Below, in pieces: positions 44,910 to 57,416 of a stretch of DNA of 64,000 nucleotides. The notes beneath the pieces were generated by a model. It was not told the DNA's origin, made no database searches, and was given only the letters and a program-made list of their open reading frames with translations. The DNA is from Eutypa lata. Lineage: Eukaryota; Ascomycota; Sordariomycetes; Xylariales; Diatrypaceae. The DNA lies in NCBI GenBank assembly GCA_022661535.1, contig JAKULF010000003.1, forward strand, positions 3,410,001 to 3,474,000. The letters run 5' to 3'. Numbering within the stretch: position 1 is the first letter of the stretch; each line of letters opens with the position of its first letter. The translations under genes and the position numbers were made by a program.

Positions 44910-46522
44910 TCACATAGACACCCGATTATCATACAGCGCCACCCTCTCCATCTCGGCGAGCACGCCCCCACCAGCGAGGGTCCACTTCTCACTAACGCTG
45001 TACTCGTCGACGCGCTGGCGGAAAATGCCGCTCGCAGCCCAGTACTCGAGGAGGGCGCGGGCCTCGGCCTTCGAGACGCCCTTGACGTCCAGGACGCCGA
45101 CGCCGCGCAGCGCCGCGAAGACGCGGTCGTCGTAGCCGCGGTAGAAGGGGTCGCGCTGGGGCGCGTCCTGGTCGGGGGCGCCGTCCTGCCTCGCGACGGC
45201 CTGCTCGAGCGCCTTCTCGACCGACGGCAGCACGGGCGAGTTGCCGCGGCTCGTGACGCCCAGCACGGCGGCGCCGTTGGCGAACTTGGTCGCGCCCCCC
45301 AGGGCGTCCGTGAACAGCCGCACGAGCGCCAGGTCGTGGCTGTGGATGCGCTCGAAGGACGGCGCCCGGTAGTCGCTGACCCGCATGATGTGGTGGAGGC
45401 CGTCGAGGGCGAAGAGGACGGGTGGGCGGCCGGGCCGCGACGTCAGCTCCTCCCAGAAGGCGCGGAATACGGGCCACGCGAACTCGGGCTCTTTGGTCGC
45501 GTTGAGCAGCGCCGCCAGGGACATGTTGCGCGTCACCGAGATCGGCAGGTACATGTGGTCGCCCTCTACCTTGTGCTGGGACAGCACGGAGAAGTTCGCC
45601 TTGAAGATCGCCTGCATCAGCTTCACGGTGTAGACCGGCTGCGAGAACATCTCGGGCGCGTTCGGGATCGGCGCGTACTCCGTGTGAGCGGTGGTGAGCT
45701 CCTGGGCTAGTTTTCAAAGAGGTAGGTTAGTTGACCATATTGGTGTTGTTTGTCTATCGGTTACATTGAGAATAAAAGCAATACGTCCTTGCAGTGACGA
45801 AGTTTAATTATCTCACCTTCTGGGATGTTGATGACGACCCATTTATTCATGAATCCAGCCGACAGGGCCTGCAGCGCCAACAAGCTCTTCCCGGAGCCCC
45901 TGTCGCCGGTGAGGACGACGCGGGCGGTCTCCTTCTTCGCCACGGCCTCGTTAAGGCGGGTGACCAGGTCGACGGTCTCGCGGCGGACTAGCATGTGCGG
46001 CGAGCGGAAGAGGCCCCAGTTCTGTGTGGGCTTGAAGGCCTCGACAGTGCGCAGCTGGTCGACGAGGTCAGGGGACAGCCCTACGACCCGGCCTACGGCC
46101 TCCGGGTCGACGATGTTCACGTTGTTTTGTTCCGGGTTGTTGTTGTTGTCGCCGGCGTCCAGCAGCGGCAGGCCCTCCACCTCCAGCGCGTTGTCGTTGC
46201 TCAGTTGGATCTTCTTCCGGAACGCCTTGCGCTCGCCCGCCGCCACGGGCCGCTGCTTGTCCCCCTGCCGGTTCTTCTTCCGGCCCAGCACCAGCTTCTT
46301 CCCCGATCGGATGTGTCGCGACATGCCCGTGCCTGAGTCCTTCGAGCTTCCTCCTCCTCCTCCTCCTCCATTTACCGCTAGTTGGTTTGCTGATGTCGAG
46401 AAATGTAATGCTGTTGTTATTGGTGCTGCTGCTGCTATTGGAGGTGGTGGTCTTGTCGGGACGGAACTCAGGACTCGTTGCGAGGGCCGTGCCAGACACC
46501 TCCAGCAATTCGTACTCGCCAT
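44910..46522 (-). CDS. Mitochondrial ribosomal small-subunit protein mS29 (DAP3 family)
   Basis: Predicted CDS complement(join(44910..45706, 45817..46522)), 500 aa. mS29/DAP3 is a GTP-binding protein of the mitoribosomal small subunit. The start at 46522 (MASTNCWRCLARPSQRVLS) gives an Arg/Ser-rich, acid-free mitochondrial targeting sequence; the frame is open further upstream but lacks such a signal. After a Gly run and a basic stretch comes the P-loop GDRGSGKS (about residue 215), then WVVINIPE, the splice junction, AQELTTAHTEYAPIPN, and LFALDGLHHIM as Walker B-like segment. The 110-bp intron joins in phase 1. The gene is divergent from RRS1, 453 bp apart. Confidence 0.9.
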
Positions 46523-46975
46523 GGCTGCTGGTATGCGAGGTTGTTCGTCTTCTCGTGGTGCGGTGCGTCCTACTCTACTCCCTCCCACAAGAACTTTCCA
46601 ATTGGGAAGCTTTAATTCGCTATGAGGCTGATCGTTGCTTTTCCAAAATTTCGAAAGCCACAGATCTGCCTGCACCTATCGGAGAATTAGCCCCACTAGT
46701 TACAGTCTCAAGTTCCTTATCACAGCTATCGATAACATAACTAATTAGGACCAAAATTTGTAGAAGTTCTTATCAATCTCGACTTTTCTAAGGTATTAAA
46801 GTAAACCTGTGCTTTACCATTGCGCAAGACGGAAGATCACCAATTACTATTCATTACAACCAAACGGAGGACGCATTTACATACACACCGAACCGTTTAC
46901 ACCGACTCCTTCCAACGCGTATAGTTTCACACAGACAAACAGAGCATACACCAACCGTACAATTAATTTGGCAAA
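46523..46975. promoter_or_regulatory. Shared promoter of mS29 and RRS1
   Basis: 453 bp between two divergent start codons, both for ribosome-related proteins. AAAATTT-containing stretches (46644-46651 and 46752-46759) are loosely like the RRPE element of ribosome-biogenesis genes. No perfect PAC site was found. Confidence 0.4.
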
Positions 46976-47684
46976 ATGGCAGCGACAGCCAAGACGAAGC
47001 TCGATGTCGCAGTCAATAAGCCGACACCCTACACATTCGACCTCGGTCTTCTGCTAGCCAACGATCCCAACCCGCTGAACACCTCATCTGCGGATCCTTC
47101 GGCGCCTCTTGAAGAGCGCCTCTCAGCCGTAGCACGAGATGGCGCACAAGCACTGGTGGGTTTCCATTCCACATTCCATTCACCCATTCCTCCCATCCAC
47201 CCCATCCTCCATCCTCCCCTCCAAACTAACTAACCAACTAACCACATCCTCCTCCACCCCCCAACAGATAAACCAGCTCCTAACGACAACCCCCCTGGCC
47301 TCGACCACGGACGGGGTCCTCCTGACCCTGCCCGCGACGACGACGCCCTTGCCGCGCGAGAAGCCACTGCCGGCGGCCAAGGAGACCACCAAGTGGGAGA
47401 AGTTCGCGGCGCGCAAGGGGATCAAGCCCAAGACGCGGGAGCAGCGCTCGCTGAAGAACCGGTCGTTCAACGAGGAGACGGGCGAGTGGGAGCGCACGTG
47501 GGGCCACGACCGGGGCGGGAAGGCGACGGATCGGAGGCGGGCCCGCGACGAGGGCGCCGTGCAGCGGGATTGGCTTGTTGAGGTTGATGAGAACGGGGAG
47601 CCTGAGGGCGCTAGTGGTGGTGGTGGTGGTGGTGGTGGTGCAAAGGGTGCAAAGGGTGCGAAGGGGAAGAAGAGGAAGGCCTAG
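46976..47684 (+). CDS. RRS1: Ribosome biogenesis regulatory protein Rrs1
   Basis: Predicted CDS join(46976..47155, 47268..47684), 198 aa. With Rpf2 it brings 5S rRNP (5S rRNA, uL5, uL18) into pre-60S particles in the nucleolus. Conserved segments are YTFDLGLLLANDPNPL in exon 1, then in exon 2 KWEKFAARKGIKPKTREQRS and WERTWGHDRGGKATDR. The 112-bp intron (GTGGGT..CAACAG) joins in phase 0 (DGAQAL-INQLL). The end is a (GGT)n-coded glycine run followed by KGAKGAKGKKRKA, a basic nucleolar tail. The protein is on the short side for the family. Confidence 0.92.
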
Positions 47685-47957
47685 GAAGGAAGGAGAGGGA
47701 GGCTGTGTGGAAATGGAGTACATAAGAGAAACTAAATCACACAAAAGGAGCACGGCGTTCTGGCAACATTTGGTATTAATTATGTATGCTACGGTCTGGT
47801 CTCGGGGGGGTTGTCTGTATGTCTGCCTGTCTGCCTGAGGTATCTTGAGATAATATCGATAGTAGGCAGGACCGTCCTTAAAAAAATCGACTTGCCCAAG
47901 AGGTATATTATGTGCGTCAACAGGGCTTTGCTGCGCTGCTAAAAGGAAGAGGACATA

Positions 47958-47996
<39 letters not shown>

Positions 47997-48936
47997 GGTA
48001 TGTAAGATTACAACTGGAACCACCACAGGCTCCTCGGGTCTCCATCCATCCATTGCTTTATCTTTCTTGTGTTCCCAACGCGGTCTCATCCCGATCATGT
48101 CGCAAACCATCCAAGATAGGGGAGGGGCGACGAGTCCGCTCGGGGCGGTTTGTATCACAAAAAGTAGAAAAGCATAACCAAATCAAGTCTGCCGCGCCTT
48201 CTCTGTATACAAAACAACCATCCAACTACTCGCCCACGGAAAAAAGCGAGTTACACCAGACGCAAAAGGCACCAACCAACGCATCCACCCAAGTATGTGT
48301 GTGTCGGAGCCCCCTTATATAACAGCCACCACAAACCTGTTTTGGCCCCGACACGACACCTAACAAATGCCACTGCGAAAAGGGGTATTTCAAAAATGAC
48401 AGTTTAAAAAGAAAAAAGACAAAAAAAGGCAACATTCGATATTGACCAACAAGGGGTGTGTCCGCGGTATACTCAAGAAAAGAGGACCCGCCTTCTGCTC
48501 CCTCGCGTCTCCCCAACAGCCTGGCTGGAATTCTCCAAAACACAGGGATTCCAAAACATGGGCGACAGTAGTTGTCTCCCTAGGAATTCCTACCCATCAT
48601 ATTTTGTAACAACCCTACACGGTAACCAGCGCCTTAAATCGCCTATGAATGCGGAAGAAGGGGCTTTGAATCGCGAACAGAAGCGCAATAAAATCGAGTA
48701 TGCTGAGTACAACACAAAGGAAATTAGGAAATTCGTGCAACGTGACGTCGTGATCCAGCAGGAGAGGACCTTCTCCATCATATACAATGGTTCCCTCCAG
48801 GGGGAGTATAGCAACAAAGCCCTTCATGTCTACCACGAAGGGCCTTTAGGTTATGACGCCAATATATGTTTCATCTACCGCCGTCTTCAAGGATTCCGAT
48901 CGGTTAATCGTCCTCTTCCGCGTAGCTGGGCGTTGA
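47685..48936. other. Convergent 3' region with GT microsatellite
   Basis: 1.25 kb between the 3' ends of RRS1 and the RhoGAP gene. It holds a GT repeat and otherwise nothing supported. Confidence 0.55.
47962..47994 (+). repeat. (GT)n microsatellite
   Basis: About 16 uninterrupted GT units, likely polymorphic. Confidence 0.95.
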
Positions 48937-51231
48937 CTAGAAGCCCAGTGGAGATAGGGGTTTGATGGGTGACAGCGGCCGCAGTTCTGAAGAGAATTTC
49001 CTCGGTGTTTCCCGATTGCTATTGACGGTCAAGGACGTAGCTCCCGTCGAACTGGATTCCATACTACCATTTGACGGGCCTGATGCTAAAGGCTTCTTCC
49101 TCAGCTTCCCATTCTGTGGTAGATCTTGGGCCAGCGTGGATTGTTTGCTACTATCTGACGAGGATATGTTACGTTCGTCTGATCCGTCGTTCTGCGTTTG
49201 AGGTCCACTATGAAGTACCTTAGGAATCGGTTGATCCAGCATCATATACTCCTCTTCAATATATTTTGTTTCGTTCTTGCATCCTTGCCAGCAGTGCCTC
49301 CAGTCGCACACTAGGAACTTGAAGCAAAAAGCATCGATTTTCATGCAAGGTTGGAAGCAAATACAGAGGTTGCGAAAATCCATCTTGTTCTTGTCCGAGT
49401 GAGCGAGCAGTAGGCTTAAGTGACATGTGATAGCGAAAAGGAGGTAGTAATTGAACGGTGATAGGTTGGAGAGCTCATCGATAAGGAGTTGAGGTACTTC
49501 CTCATTACCCGCGCATTCGCGAGCTATTCTCTCCTGAGCCTCTTTCGGAAATAATTCGTCGGGGAGTTCACGTAGCCACGCTTTAAGCATTGAGCCTACA
49601 ATGTTGATATCATAGAGGTCGTCCTGGGCAAAGAGATCGACATCACCCTCTTCTAGAAGTTAGTAATCGTTCCAACGTGTGATTTAGGGGTGTTAGAGCC
49701 ATACCTTCGTCGAATTTTCTTTGCCACTTCTTGATTTGAGGACCGCTCCCAGGAACACGGTAGAGTCCCTCCACCTCGGTTCCTTTATAGTTCAGATAAT
49801 CGATGGCACGCCAGGGAAAAGCGGGCATCCAGAACTCTGTCTTATCCCGAGAATCTTCGAGTCGCTTTGATATCCTAGTTAGTCGTGTCTGCTCAACAAG
49901 TGGTAGGTTAATCACTTTCAAGACGTAGTGCTCGTCGTCCACGAAATCCCTCCTTATATTATTACCGTGGTTGTTGTGGTGGCTATTGCTGCCACTCCGT
50001 CCGCCCTTTGCAAAGAATTGTTTGCCCATGTCGAATGCCCAGCTTCCAGAAGTCTTGAGGCCGGTAAAAAAGTTGGAGCCACTGGTATCCCTATATGACG
50101 AGGGATGACTCCGATTGTATTCTTTATCGCCTCGGCCTTCTTTGTTTGCTGGTACGTCTCGGGGCAATGCTCGATCCGCTGAATGATTTCGTGGTGCTGA
50201 GTTCATCATATGCCTGAAAGATCGTTCCGGTCCTTCTAGGTGTATTGGGGCCGTCTTCAAAGGTTGTGAGCCAGGTAACGCGCCAGATTGCTCCAACTCA
50301 CTATCCTTCACTACCGGTACCTCTTTGACACTGTTGTCGTCCTGTTCTTTGAAGGATCTGTTGCGTCCAAGTAGAGCAAATGATTTTTGCTTGTTTCTCC
50401 TGAGACCGTTCTGGTTGTCGTAATCAACAGTAGACGTCAATGACACGTCAGATCTAGAAGGTAAAGGGACAGTGGCTTTGTGATTCGACGGATCAACCGA
50501 TGATAGGTCGGTTTCTGGGGCGGACAAAGAGTTAGTTTAGCGTCTAGTCTAACAAGAAGTAGAAGAAAACCGCCAATTCATATTAGCAGCACCTCCTGTT
50601 CTTGGCAATACATACCAGACCCCTTATTCTTTCTACTTGATCCTCTCTCCGATGTGCCTGGATAATCAGAACCGCGCGACATGGCCTCACTACTGTTGTT
50701 GGCTTGTATATGACGGAATTGATTCGATTTAGCAGACTTGCCGAACCCCCAGAAACGGCTCGCGCTCCTGGAATGCTCAGGTACACGTCTCTGCTGCGAT
50801 GCTTGTTGTTTAAACGATGAGGATTGCTGGCCGCCGGACGTCTTTGGACGATTGCCTACGTCTTGGCGAAGATGGTGGAATTGATGGGCATTGACGTCGT
50901 CGACAGAATAAGGCGGCCGGGGAATACCAGCAAACTGACTTGAAGTCTCAGCTTGTGGTTCGGAAGGCGAGTGAGCGTGGACCGGGGTCTGGGGCTTCTT
51001 AGACGCATTGGTCCTGTTGAAAGGAGAACTTGGAGATCTGGGTGATCTGGACGAAGCCGGTGTGGTACTGCTAGCAACTTGGAAAGAGGCCGGACTCAAT
51101 CTTTCATGTTGTCCCGAAGAGGCGGATCTCGCAAGCGTAGGGGCATTGGTGGGGTTATAGGTTTCGCCCAGATTACCGGAGCCAGAATCGTCAGGTAGGG
51201 ACAGCGGCTCGGGAGCCCCCTTTCGTCCCAT
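48937..51231 (-). CDS. RhoGAP domain protein
   Basis: Predicted CDS complement(join(48937..49652, 49705..50514, 50616..51231)), 713 aa. It should stimulate GTP hydrolysis on Rho/Cdc42-type GTPases that direct polarity and wall synthesis. The first ~370 residues are Ser/Pro/Gln-rich and disordered. The GAP domain then follows, with the arginine finger in GTEVEGLYRVPGSGPQIKKWQRKFDE, followed by IVGSMLKAWLRELPDELFP and NKMDFRNLCICFQP. The second intron cuts the GAP domain (52 bp, phase 1) and the first (101 bp) lies in the disordered part. After the domain there is a Cys/Trp-rich FCFKFLVCDWRHCWQGC and a Ser-rich tail ending LSPIKPLSPLGF with proline-directed phospho-sites (inference). The target GTPase is not deducible. 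Confidence 0.88.
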
Positions 51232-54200
51232 TCTATTTGGCCTTCTTAACAGGTATCAATAACCTGTCAATCTGTATATTTGCTGCTACAGGCCTAGGAA
51301 GGTGGGGAGTTAATTCGTGCGTAGATCCAGGGTAATGGTATGAGTCTGATCGGTGGCGCCGACTGGTTCCGTCTCGAAATCCTGCGCGCCGGGTGAAATG
51401 ACGGTGAATCAGGGATTACCGTAGTATCAGGTTGGTATCAACAACAGAGAATAGGCAGATTGTAGGATCTGCGACAAGTAAACAAGGAAAGTACTCGGTA
51501 GATAGTAATAGTAGTAGATGATTCAGCTCGGGCCAACACAAATGCTGTAACTTGAAACGTGAGGGCGAACAAAACGGATGTTGGTATAGCGTAATGACAT
51601 GCAGATCATCAATTGCCGCCGAGTAAGGTTACTACTACATACGGCTGATACGTAAAGGACGGTGGCTACAGGCGCGGTTGCTAATTAGTTAGTGAATGGG
51701 TAAGTAAATCCTGTGATGCCGCAGAAACCCGCCAGCTCGCCGGCCAGCTTCTGGGATCGATGGGCGCAGGGATATGGATTTGAGAAGTTGGATATAATGA
51801 ATTGAGTTTGATTGATAGATGCAACTAGACAAGATGAGGGTTCCGCAACTCTAACTCAATAGTTGGAAAGGTAAAACGTTAGAATAATTTTTAGGAAGTG
51901 GGAAATTAGAGCAGAGGATGTATGGCAGGTTAGGTAGGTGTTCAATGTACATGGCCATGTATGTATGTATGTATGTATGTATGGAGTTCCCCTGGAAATA
52001 ACTACTACTGACATACCTAATCCTTATCGTATCGCACTGTTGTATAACCAGGTAACTAACTACCTTATGTAGATACACCAGGTCCCCTACGAAAGTTTCC
52101 CCAAGTGTGACGATGACAATGCTAAAAGGCTCCAACAACAACCGCAAACACCATTGCATACCTAACGTTCCAACAACAAAGAAATGCAGTTATATCTGCA
52201 ACAAATATCAGGTCTGTATGTAATGTTTTAGTATTTCTGTATCGTACCTACATAATAAAAAGGAAAACATACGTGGGTCTGTATGTATCCGTACTAGCCC
52301 CGTTAGGTGTTAATAGGTTTGAATATAGAAAGGTAGGTACCTACCAGCCCTACATATGTCTAATGTATAGGCGCCTTGAATCTGCGACAACTTGACCCAG
52401 CAAGTTGTAGAGGAAATCAAGATTCACGGAATTAGAATCAACTAAGATCGAGATAACTGCCGTCAGATAAAATTAAAATTATCTACGGTGCTGCCGGATA
52501 TTTGCAAAGCGCAACTCAGCGCATCTTGCATCTCACAAAAAGGACCTGAGTTCCCCAGAATTCTCGTCAGCTCACCTAGCGTTTGTGTCTGGTGACTGTG
52601 GAGGATCATTATTCGTACCAATTATTAATTAATCAGGGAACTTGATTCATGGCTTATTTGAAGTTAGGTAGGTACTTAAACATAAGGCCACTGATAAATA
52701 AACATTTGTACTCTAAAGTTATAGGAGTTGCTTAATGATGTACTAGGTAGGTATGTTTATTTCTTTTGTTACAAAAACCTCAATTTCTAATTAATAGGCT
52801 CGTTGGTCATGTACAACGCCACGTTCCTAACTAAATGTTTATTACATTTGCAGGTGCATGCAGTCATCAAAAATCAACATGTGGAGTGTCAAGGTGCCTG
52901 AGTGAATCAGGTACCTACTCAGGTACTACATGTACCTTGATTCAGGGAGAGGGGTGGCAGTGGCCGGCCCTGGACCGATATCACTGGTTACATGTAACTC
53001 ATATGCTTGCTGAGGTAAACACAAAACAAGACGATTCTGAAACACATGCGCCATGTGCCTCGTACACTGAGAACACTTAAACGAACTGCATATAGTTAGG
53101 TCTTTCCCTTCTCGGTTCTAGTATGGCTCGTACTTGAAGCAAAGTACGGACATATTGACGGGCATTGATGCCAAAGCCTCAATCCTATATAAAGTCGATT
53201 TCCAGCATATTGTACGTACTACAGATGGATTAGGATCGGTATCAGGTATGTAGAGATATGTAGGTAGTTACATACACCTTTCCACGAAAGTTGGCACAGC
53301 TACATACAATTGATAACATTCACTCAGACGCAGCTAACCAACTCGTAGAGCTATGTACATTTGATTGTAGAAGGGGAGAGTTTGTACTACACGGAATTGA
53401 AATCCCACCCGTTTCAAAAGAATGGAACGAGAGTACATTGTTAGGCCGTTTATCTGAATGCCCTGCTATCTATTTTAAGTTGTCACGATAAATAGTGTGC
53501 CAACATCACAGCCGCAAATGGTTATTTCTTTAAGTATACGTCCCCATTTTGTCCACTCGTTGCCACAAATACCAACTACAGAATACCAACTACAGAGGGT
53601 AACAATGTTGCCACAGAATCGTATACAAAAACACTGGCAACCAACCTACTACCATGTAAGTATAAACTGCCGAGGGAGTACATAGCGTCAAACGCAGCAT
53701 CCAGAGAGATTTCTAATTTAGGATTCAAGAGTTGACCACACAGCCCTACATAAAACAGGTCATCAGAGGCCGATGCGGCACCAGTGTCTCTAAACCCAGA
53801 GCGGACCTTGAATCCTTCATACCTAAAAGTCCCTAAGCTGAGGACAAATAAACACAGGAGTAGCCCCAATGAGGCTGATATAAGACATCCTTATCCTTCA
53901 AAGGATCAAAACTACTTATATAGTTGTAACTGATTGCCACATCTGCCCTCAAGTGTAGTCAATAAACAGTGGTTGCACCAACTACATATATACCTAGGCA
54001 AGACAAGGTCTTCTCTATTTCCACCTTTCGAGGTTTCCCAGAAATAGTATTCAATCTATTCTAACGTGCATTTTCCTCACGTCTTGGGACAAGCCCGGGA
54101 CTGCAATGAAAACACCAAGGATGTTGTTTCGCGTCGCCTGAAGACAGTGTAATATCAGGGACACGGTGGAAGCGACCATGCGCAAGCACAGAGGATCGCC

Positions 54201-54676
54201 ACCAAGTGACAAAAATAAGAATAATAGAGTTTACCACGGTGTGGCGCTAACAGCTATTAAACTGATAAGAACAGATACTACACCTATCGAACGAGTTAGC
54301 AAGCCATCAATGAGCACAAGGAGCAAAGGGATCGGTAAGCTTACATGATCTAAGCCAGAGGCAAAGAGAGCTAAAGAGAAAAGAAAAAGAACTTCCAAAC
54401 AGCACGAGGAGGAGATCCTATTTATATACTAAAGGCGGTGAAGAGAAGTGGCAGAATTCAGAATAGTAACTAAATTACCGCTGGTCACCAGCTGCCCCAA
54501 CTGCTGCCTAGTGCCTACCTGCCCTACTCTACCGTCTACGTACAACAGGTGCCTAGTCTGCTTCGTCCCACTTTAATGACTACCAACGCATCATCAACAG
54601 TAGTCGCCTGGAGCGCATCAGCGCAAGCTTTGCAGGAGAACCTTGAAGCCCTTTCACGTCCCTCGCAGCGAACACA
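51232..54676. other. Long AT-rich intergenic region
   Basis: 3.4 kb with no supported gene. It includes the RhoGAP promoter and 5' UTR, an ATGT microsatellite, many TAGGTAGGTAC-type motifs, and several 60-100 codon frames without family features. One frame (53576-53869, minus) begins with a hydrophobic stretch but lacks other support. Confidence 0.5.
51957..51983. repeat. (ATGT)n tetranucleotide repeat
   Basis: About six ATGT units following a palindromic ACATGGCCATGT. Confidence 0.9.
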
Positions 54677-55747
54677 ATGTCCAAAGTACAGAATTTGCCG
54701 GTAGAGCTTCAGCTCGCTACTTCGGCTCACGTCAAGTACATTCAGAGCCTCGACACGAGAAAAGAGGAATACGAATACTGGCTGACCGAACACCTGCGAC
54801 TGAACGGCATATATTGGGGACTGACAGCGCTCCATCTCCTCCGACACCCTGACGCTCTCCCCAGGGACGAGACGATAGATTTCATTCTCTCTTGTCAGCA
54901 TGACAGCGGGGGATTTGGTGCCGCTCCGGGCCACGACGCTCACATGCTCTACACTGTGAGCGCCGTCCAGATCCTTGCCCTGCTCGATGCCTTCGATGAG
55001 CTAGAGAAGCGTGGCAAGGGCAAGGCTCGAGTAGGTAAATGTGAGTCAAGCGTCCACCGGCAGGCATCCCCTGCCCCCGAACATCCCTGTAGTTGGTTTT
55101 GACTAACCATCTCCATTCCAGTCATGGCAGATCTGCAGAATCGAGAAACCGGCACGTTCGCCGGTGACGACTGGGGTGAAGAAGACACGAGATTTCTGTA
55201 CGGTGCCTTCAATGCGCTTTCCCTCATGGGACTGCTGCACCTGGTCGATGTCGACAAGGCAGTCAACCACATCGTTGCCTGCGCGAACTTCGACGGCGGG
55301 TACGGTGTGAGTCCCGGCGCCGAATCCCACTCCGGGCAGATCTTCACGTGCGTGGCTGCGCTGTCTATCGCGGGTCGAGTAGACCTCATCGACGTCGAGA
55401 AACTAGGCGGGTGGCTGAGCGAGCGCCAGGTGCCCGGCGGCGGCCTGAATGGCAGGCCCGAGAAGCAGGAGGACGTGTGCTACAGTTGGTGGGTACTGAG
55501 CAGCCTGGCGATGATCGATCGCACCCATTGGATCGATCGCGACCGGCTCATCGCCTTCATTCTGAGCTCCCAAGACACCGAGTCAGGTGGCCTGTCTGAT
55601 CGGCCTGGTAATATGGTCGATCTGTACCACACTTGCTTTGGCACCGCCGGTCTGAGTCTTCTGGGCTACGACGGCCTAGATCCTGTAGATCCCGTATACT
55701 GCCTGCCGAAGTCTACGACGGAGCGTATTTTTGGCAAGCGGAAATAG
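54677..55747 (+). CDS. BET2: Rab geranylgeranyltransferase (type II) beta subunit
   Basis: Predicted CDS join(54677..55040, 55122..55747), 329 aa. With the alpha subunit (Bet4) and the escort protein it attaches geranylgeranyl groups to Rab GTPases. Prenyltransferase alpha-alpha repeats are visible ([64 protein letters not shown]). Zinc ligands are Asp and Cys of EDVCYSWW and His of DLYHTCFG. Two donors lie six bases apart, both in phase. I chose the GTGAGT site because it yields ARVGKFMADLQ, closer to the family, rather than GTAAAT six bases upstream. The length is normal for the family. Confidence 0.95.
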
Positions 55748-57416
55748 CCAAGTTGCATAGACACTTAGGTATTCCGAGCTGTGTTTGTCCATTGTCCTGC
55801 TACAAACTGTGTTCGATCTAGGCCTTGCTGTTTATTGAGAGGAGCAGGGGGGTTTACAGCGACAGAATCATGTTCTCTTGCAACCTAATAACCTATCAAC
55901 TCGTCTTCGAAATAGTAGCTAGGATACAAGGTAAGGGTAGATAGAACTTGGCAGTATCTCCTTTTGATCACCACGGTTTATGTCGTGGTCAATGTCACTA
56001 GGGGCGCGGCCAACATTTGGAACGTTTCGTTGATATTTCAATCAAATTTGATACCAACATGCCAATTAATCCTCGTTTTCCCATGATCAACTAAGTAATG
56101 TGATTTACGCCACGGCTACTTCTATAGACCTTTGCTATCAGTGCTTGAGTGTCAGGTGATAAGATGGACCTAGCTACCTCTGAGCTAGCGTCGACCCTCT
56201 GGTGTATATAAAGGGGGCTTCGCCCTCCCTAGGTCTTACGAATGGCAAGCGTTATTGGTCTTTCTCGCCATGGCCTATACTAATCTGTCTGCCTTGCACT
56301 CTGTGACACACGCCCTATCATTAAGCCCGTCTTACGCCAAGAGTGTCTTTCAGAAGACAGCTGGACACGCCTCACCGAAACCCGCCTAGTTATCCAAGCA
56401 ATATGGTTCTCCGGCGCTCAGTGACCATTTTTGAATGAGTGTAAGAATTCCCTGTTTTCGATGTTTGCCGATGCCATTTGCTGCTTCACAACTGGCATTT
56501 AACAGCCGCTGGAGTACCTTAGATGATGATAATTGTATGTTTGGGGTTGTTCCGTTTGTGAAGGCGTCTTGGCGGGCTTAGTGTAGCACATTGTGTGCAG
56601 TTCTTACCTAGTAATATGAGGCTAGCTACTGACGAAGGTAGCGGCATAATCAGCGCTCACGTTCATCCGACGTGGCAGATGCTCAATAACAGCCCCGCCC
56701 GAGTAGTGTCAATAGCAGCCCTTCCCGAATGGTGTCAAGAGGCACACTAGTGAACAATAGAGTAGTGCTGTTCAATGTTGAGTTATGGGAGGTATGAACA
56801 GGATGCTTGCACTGTCCCTGTTTGCAAACTATAACCATTCTCAAAAGGATAGCCTAGTTGGGGTCAACAAGTGCATGTCTCGCTACGTATTGCAATGCCT
56901 TGAGTGTGCCAATGTTTTACCGAACCCAACAAACCCATAGTGGCCTGTTGCTTATTAAGGGGAGTTGAACTATACCGAAGATTTAGAGCCTCTGAGTTAC
57001 GCATAACCCCTTTATGATATCTCACCAACCTATGTTTACCTGCTTTTATCGCAAAACCTGGCCATTCTAGCTAGAGTCTCCAAAGCCCTTTAAGAACAGT
57101 TTTCACAGCTCCAGCGCTCTCATATGATTGGATCTCCATGTCGTAAAAGCCGTGATTCTCGCCCAATATTGTAGATCCGGAATAGCTTACCTCCGGCGAG
57201 GCGCTATCGAGTCAGATAGACTGGCCGAGATATGGAGAAACGGTACAGGTTTACGTGAGATTCCTGGACATCTTCGCAATGTCTTGACATATAGGCCAGT
57301 GAGATGCTACTTCTCTCCTATTAGAGAACGTCATATAGAACGCTATGAATTGTAATGTAAGATTAGACCATATTGCATCTATCTAGTTGCAACTAGGTAG
57401 TTTTTTCTTCTTCGAG
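55748..57416. other. Intergenic region with short tandem repeat
   Basis: No supported gene. A 26-bp imperfect tandem pair lies at 56683-56734, and a GC-rich GGGGGCTTCGCCCTCCC hairpin-like sequence at about 56213-56230. Confidence 0.5.
56683..56734 (+). repeat. 26-bp imperfect tandem duplication
   Basis: Two adjacent 26-nt units share the start CAATA.CAGCCC and the end GTGT, with several substitutions between them. Confidence 0.6.

Noticed and set aside
48456..48965. 169-codon frame on the plus strand in the RhoGAP 3' region
   Set aside because: Overlaps the RhoGAP end, has no domain, and looks like a chance frame; could be revisited if transcripts exist.
53576..53869. 97-codon minus-strand frame with hydrophobic N-terminus, possible secreted protein
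   Set aside because: No cysteine pattern, promoter or homologue evident; the hydrophobic start alone is weak.
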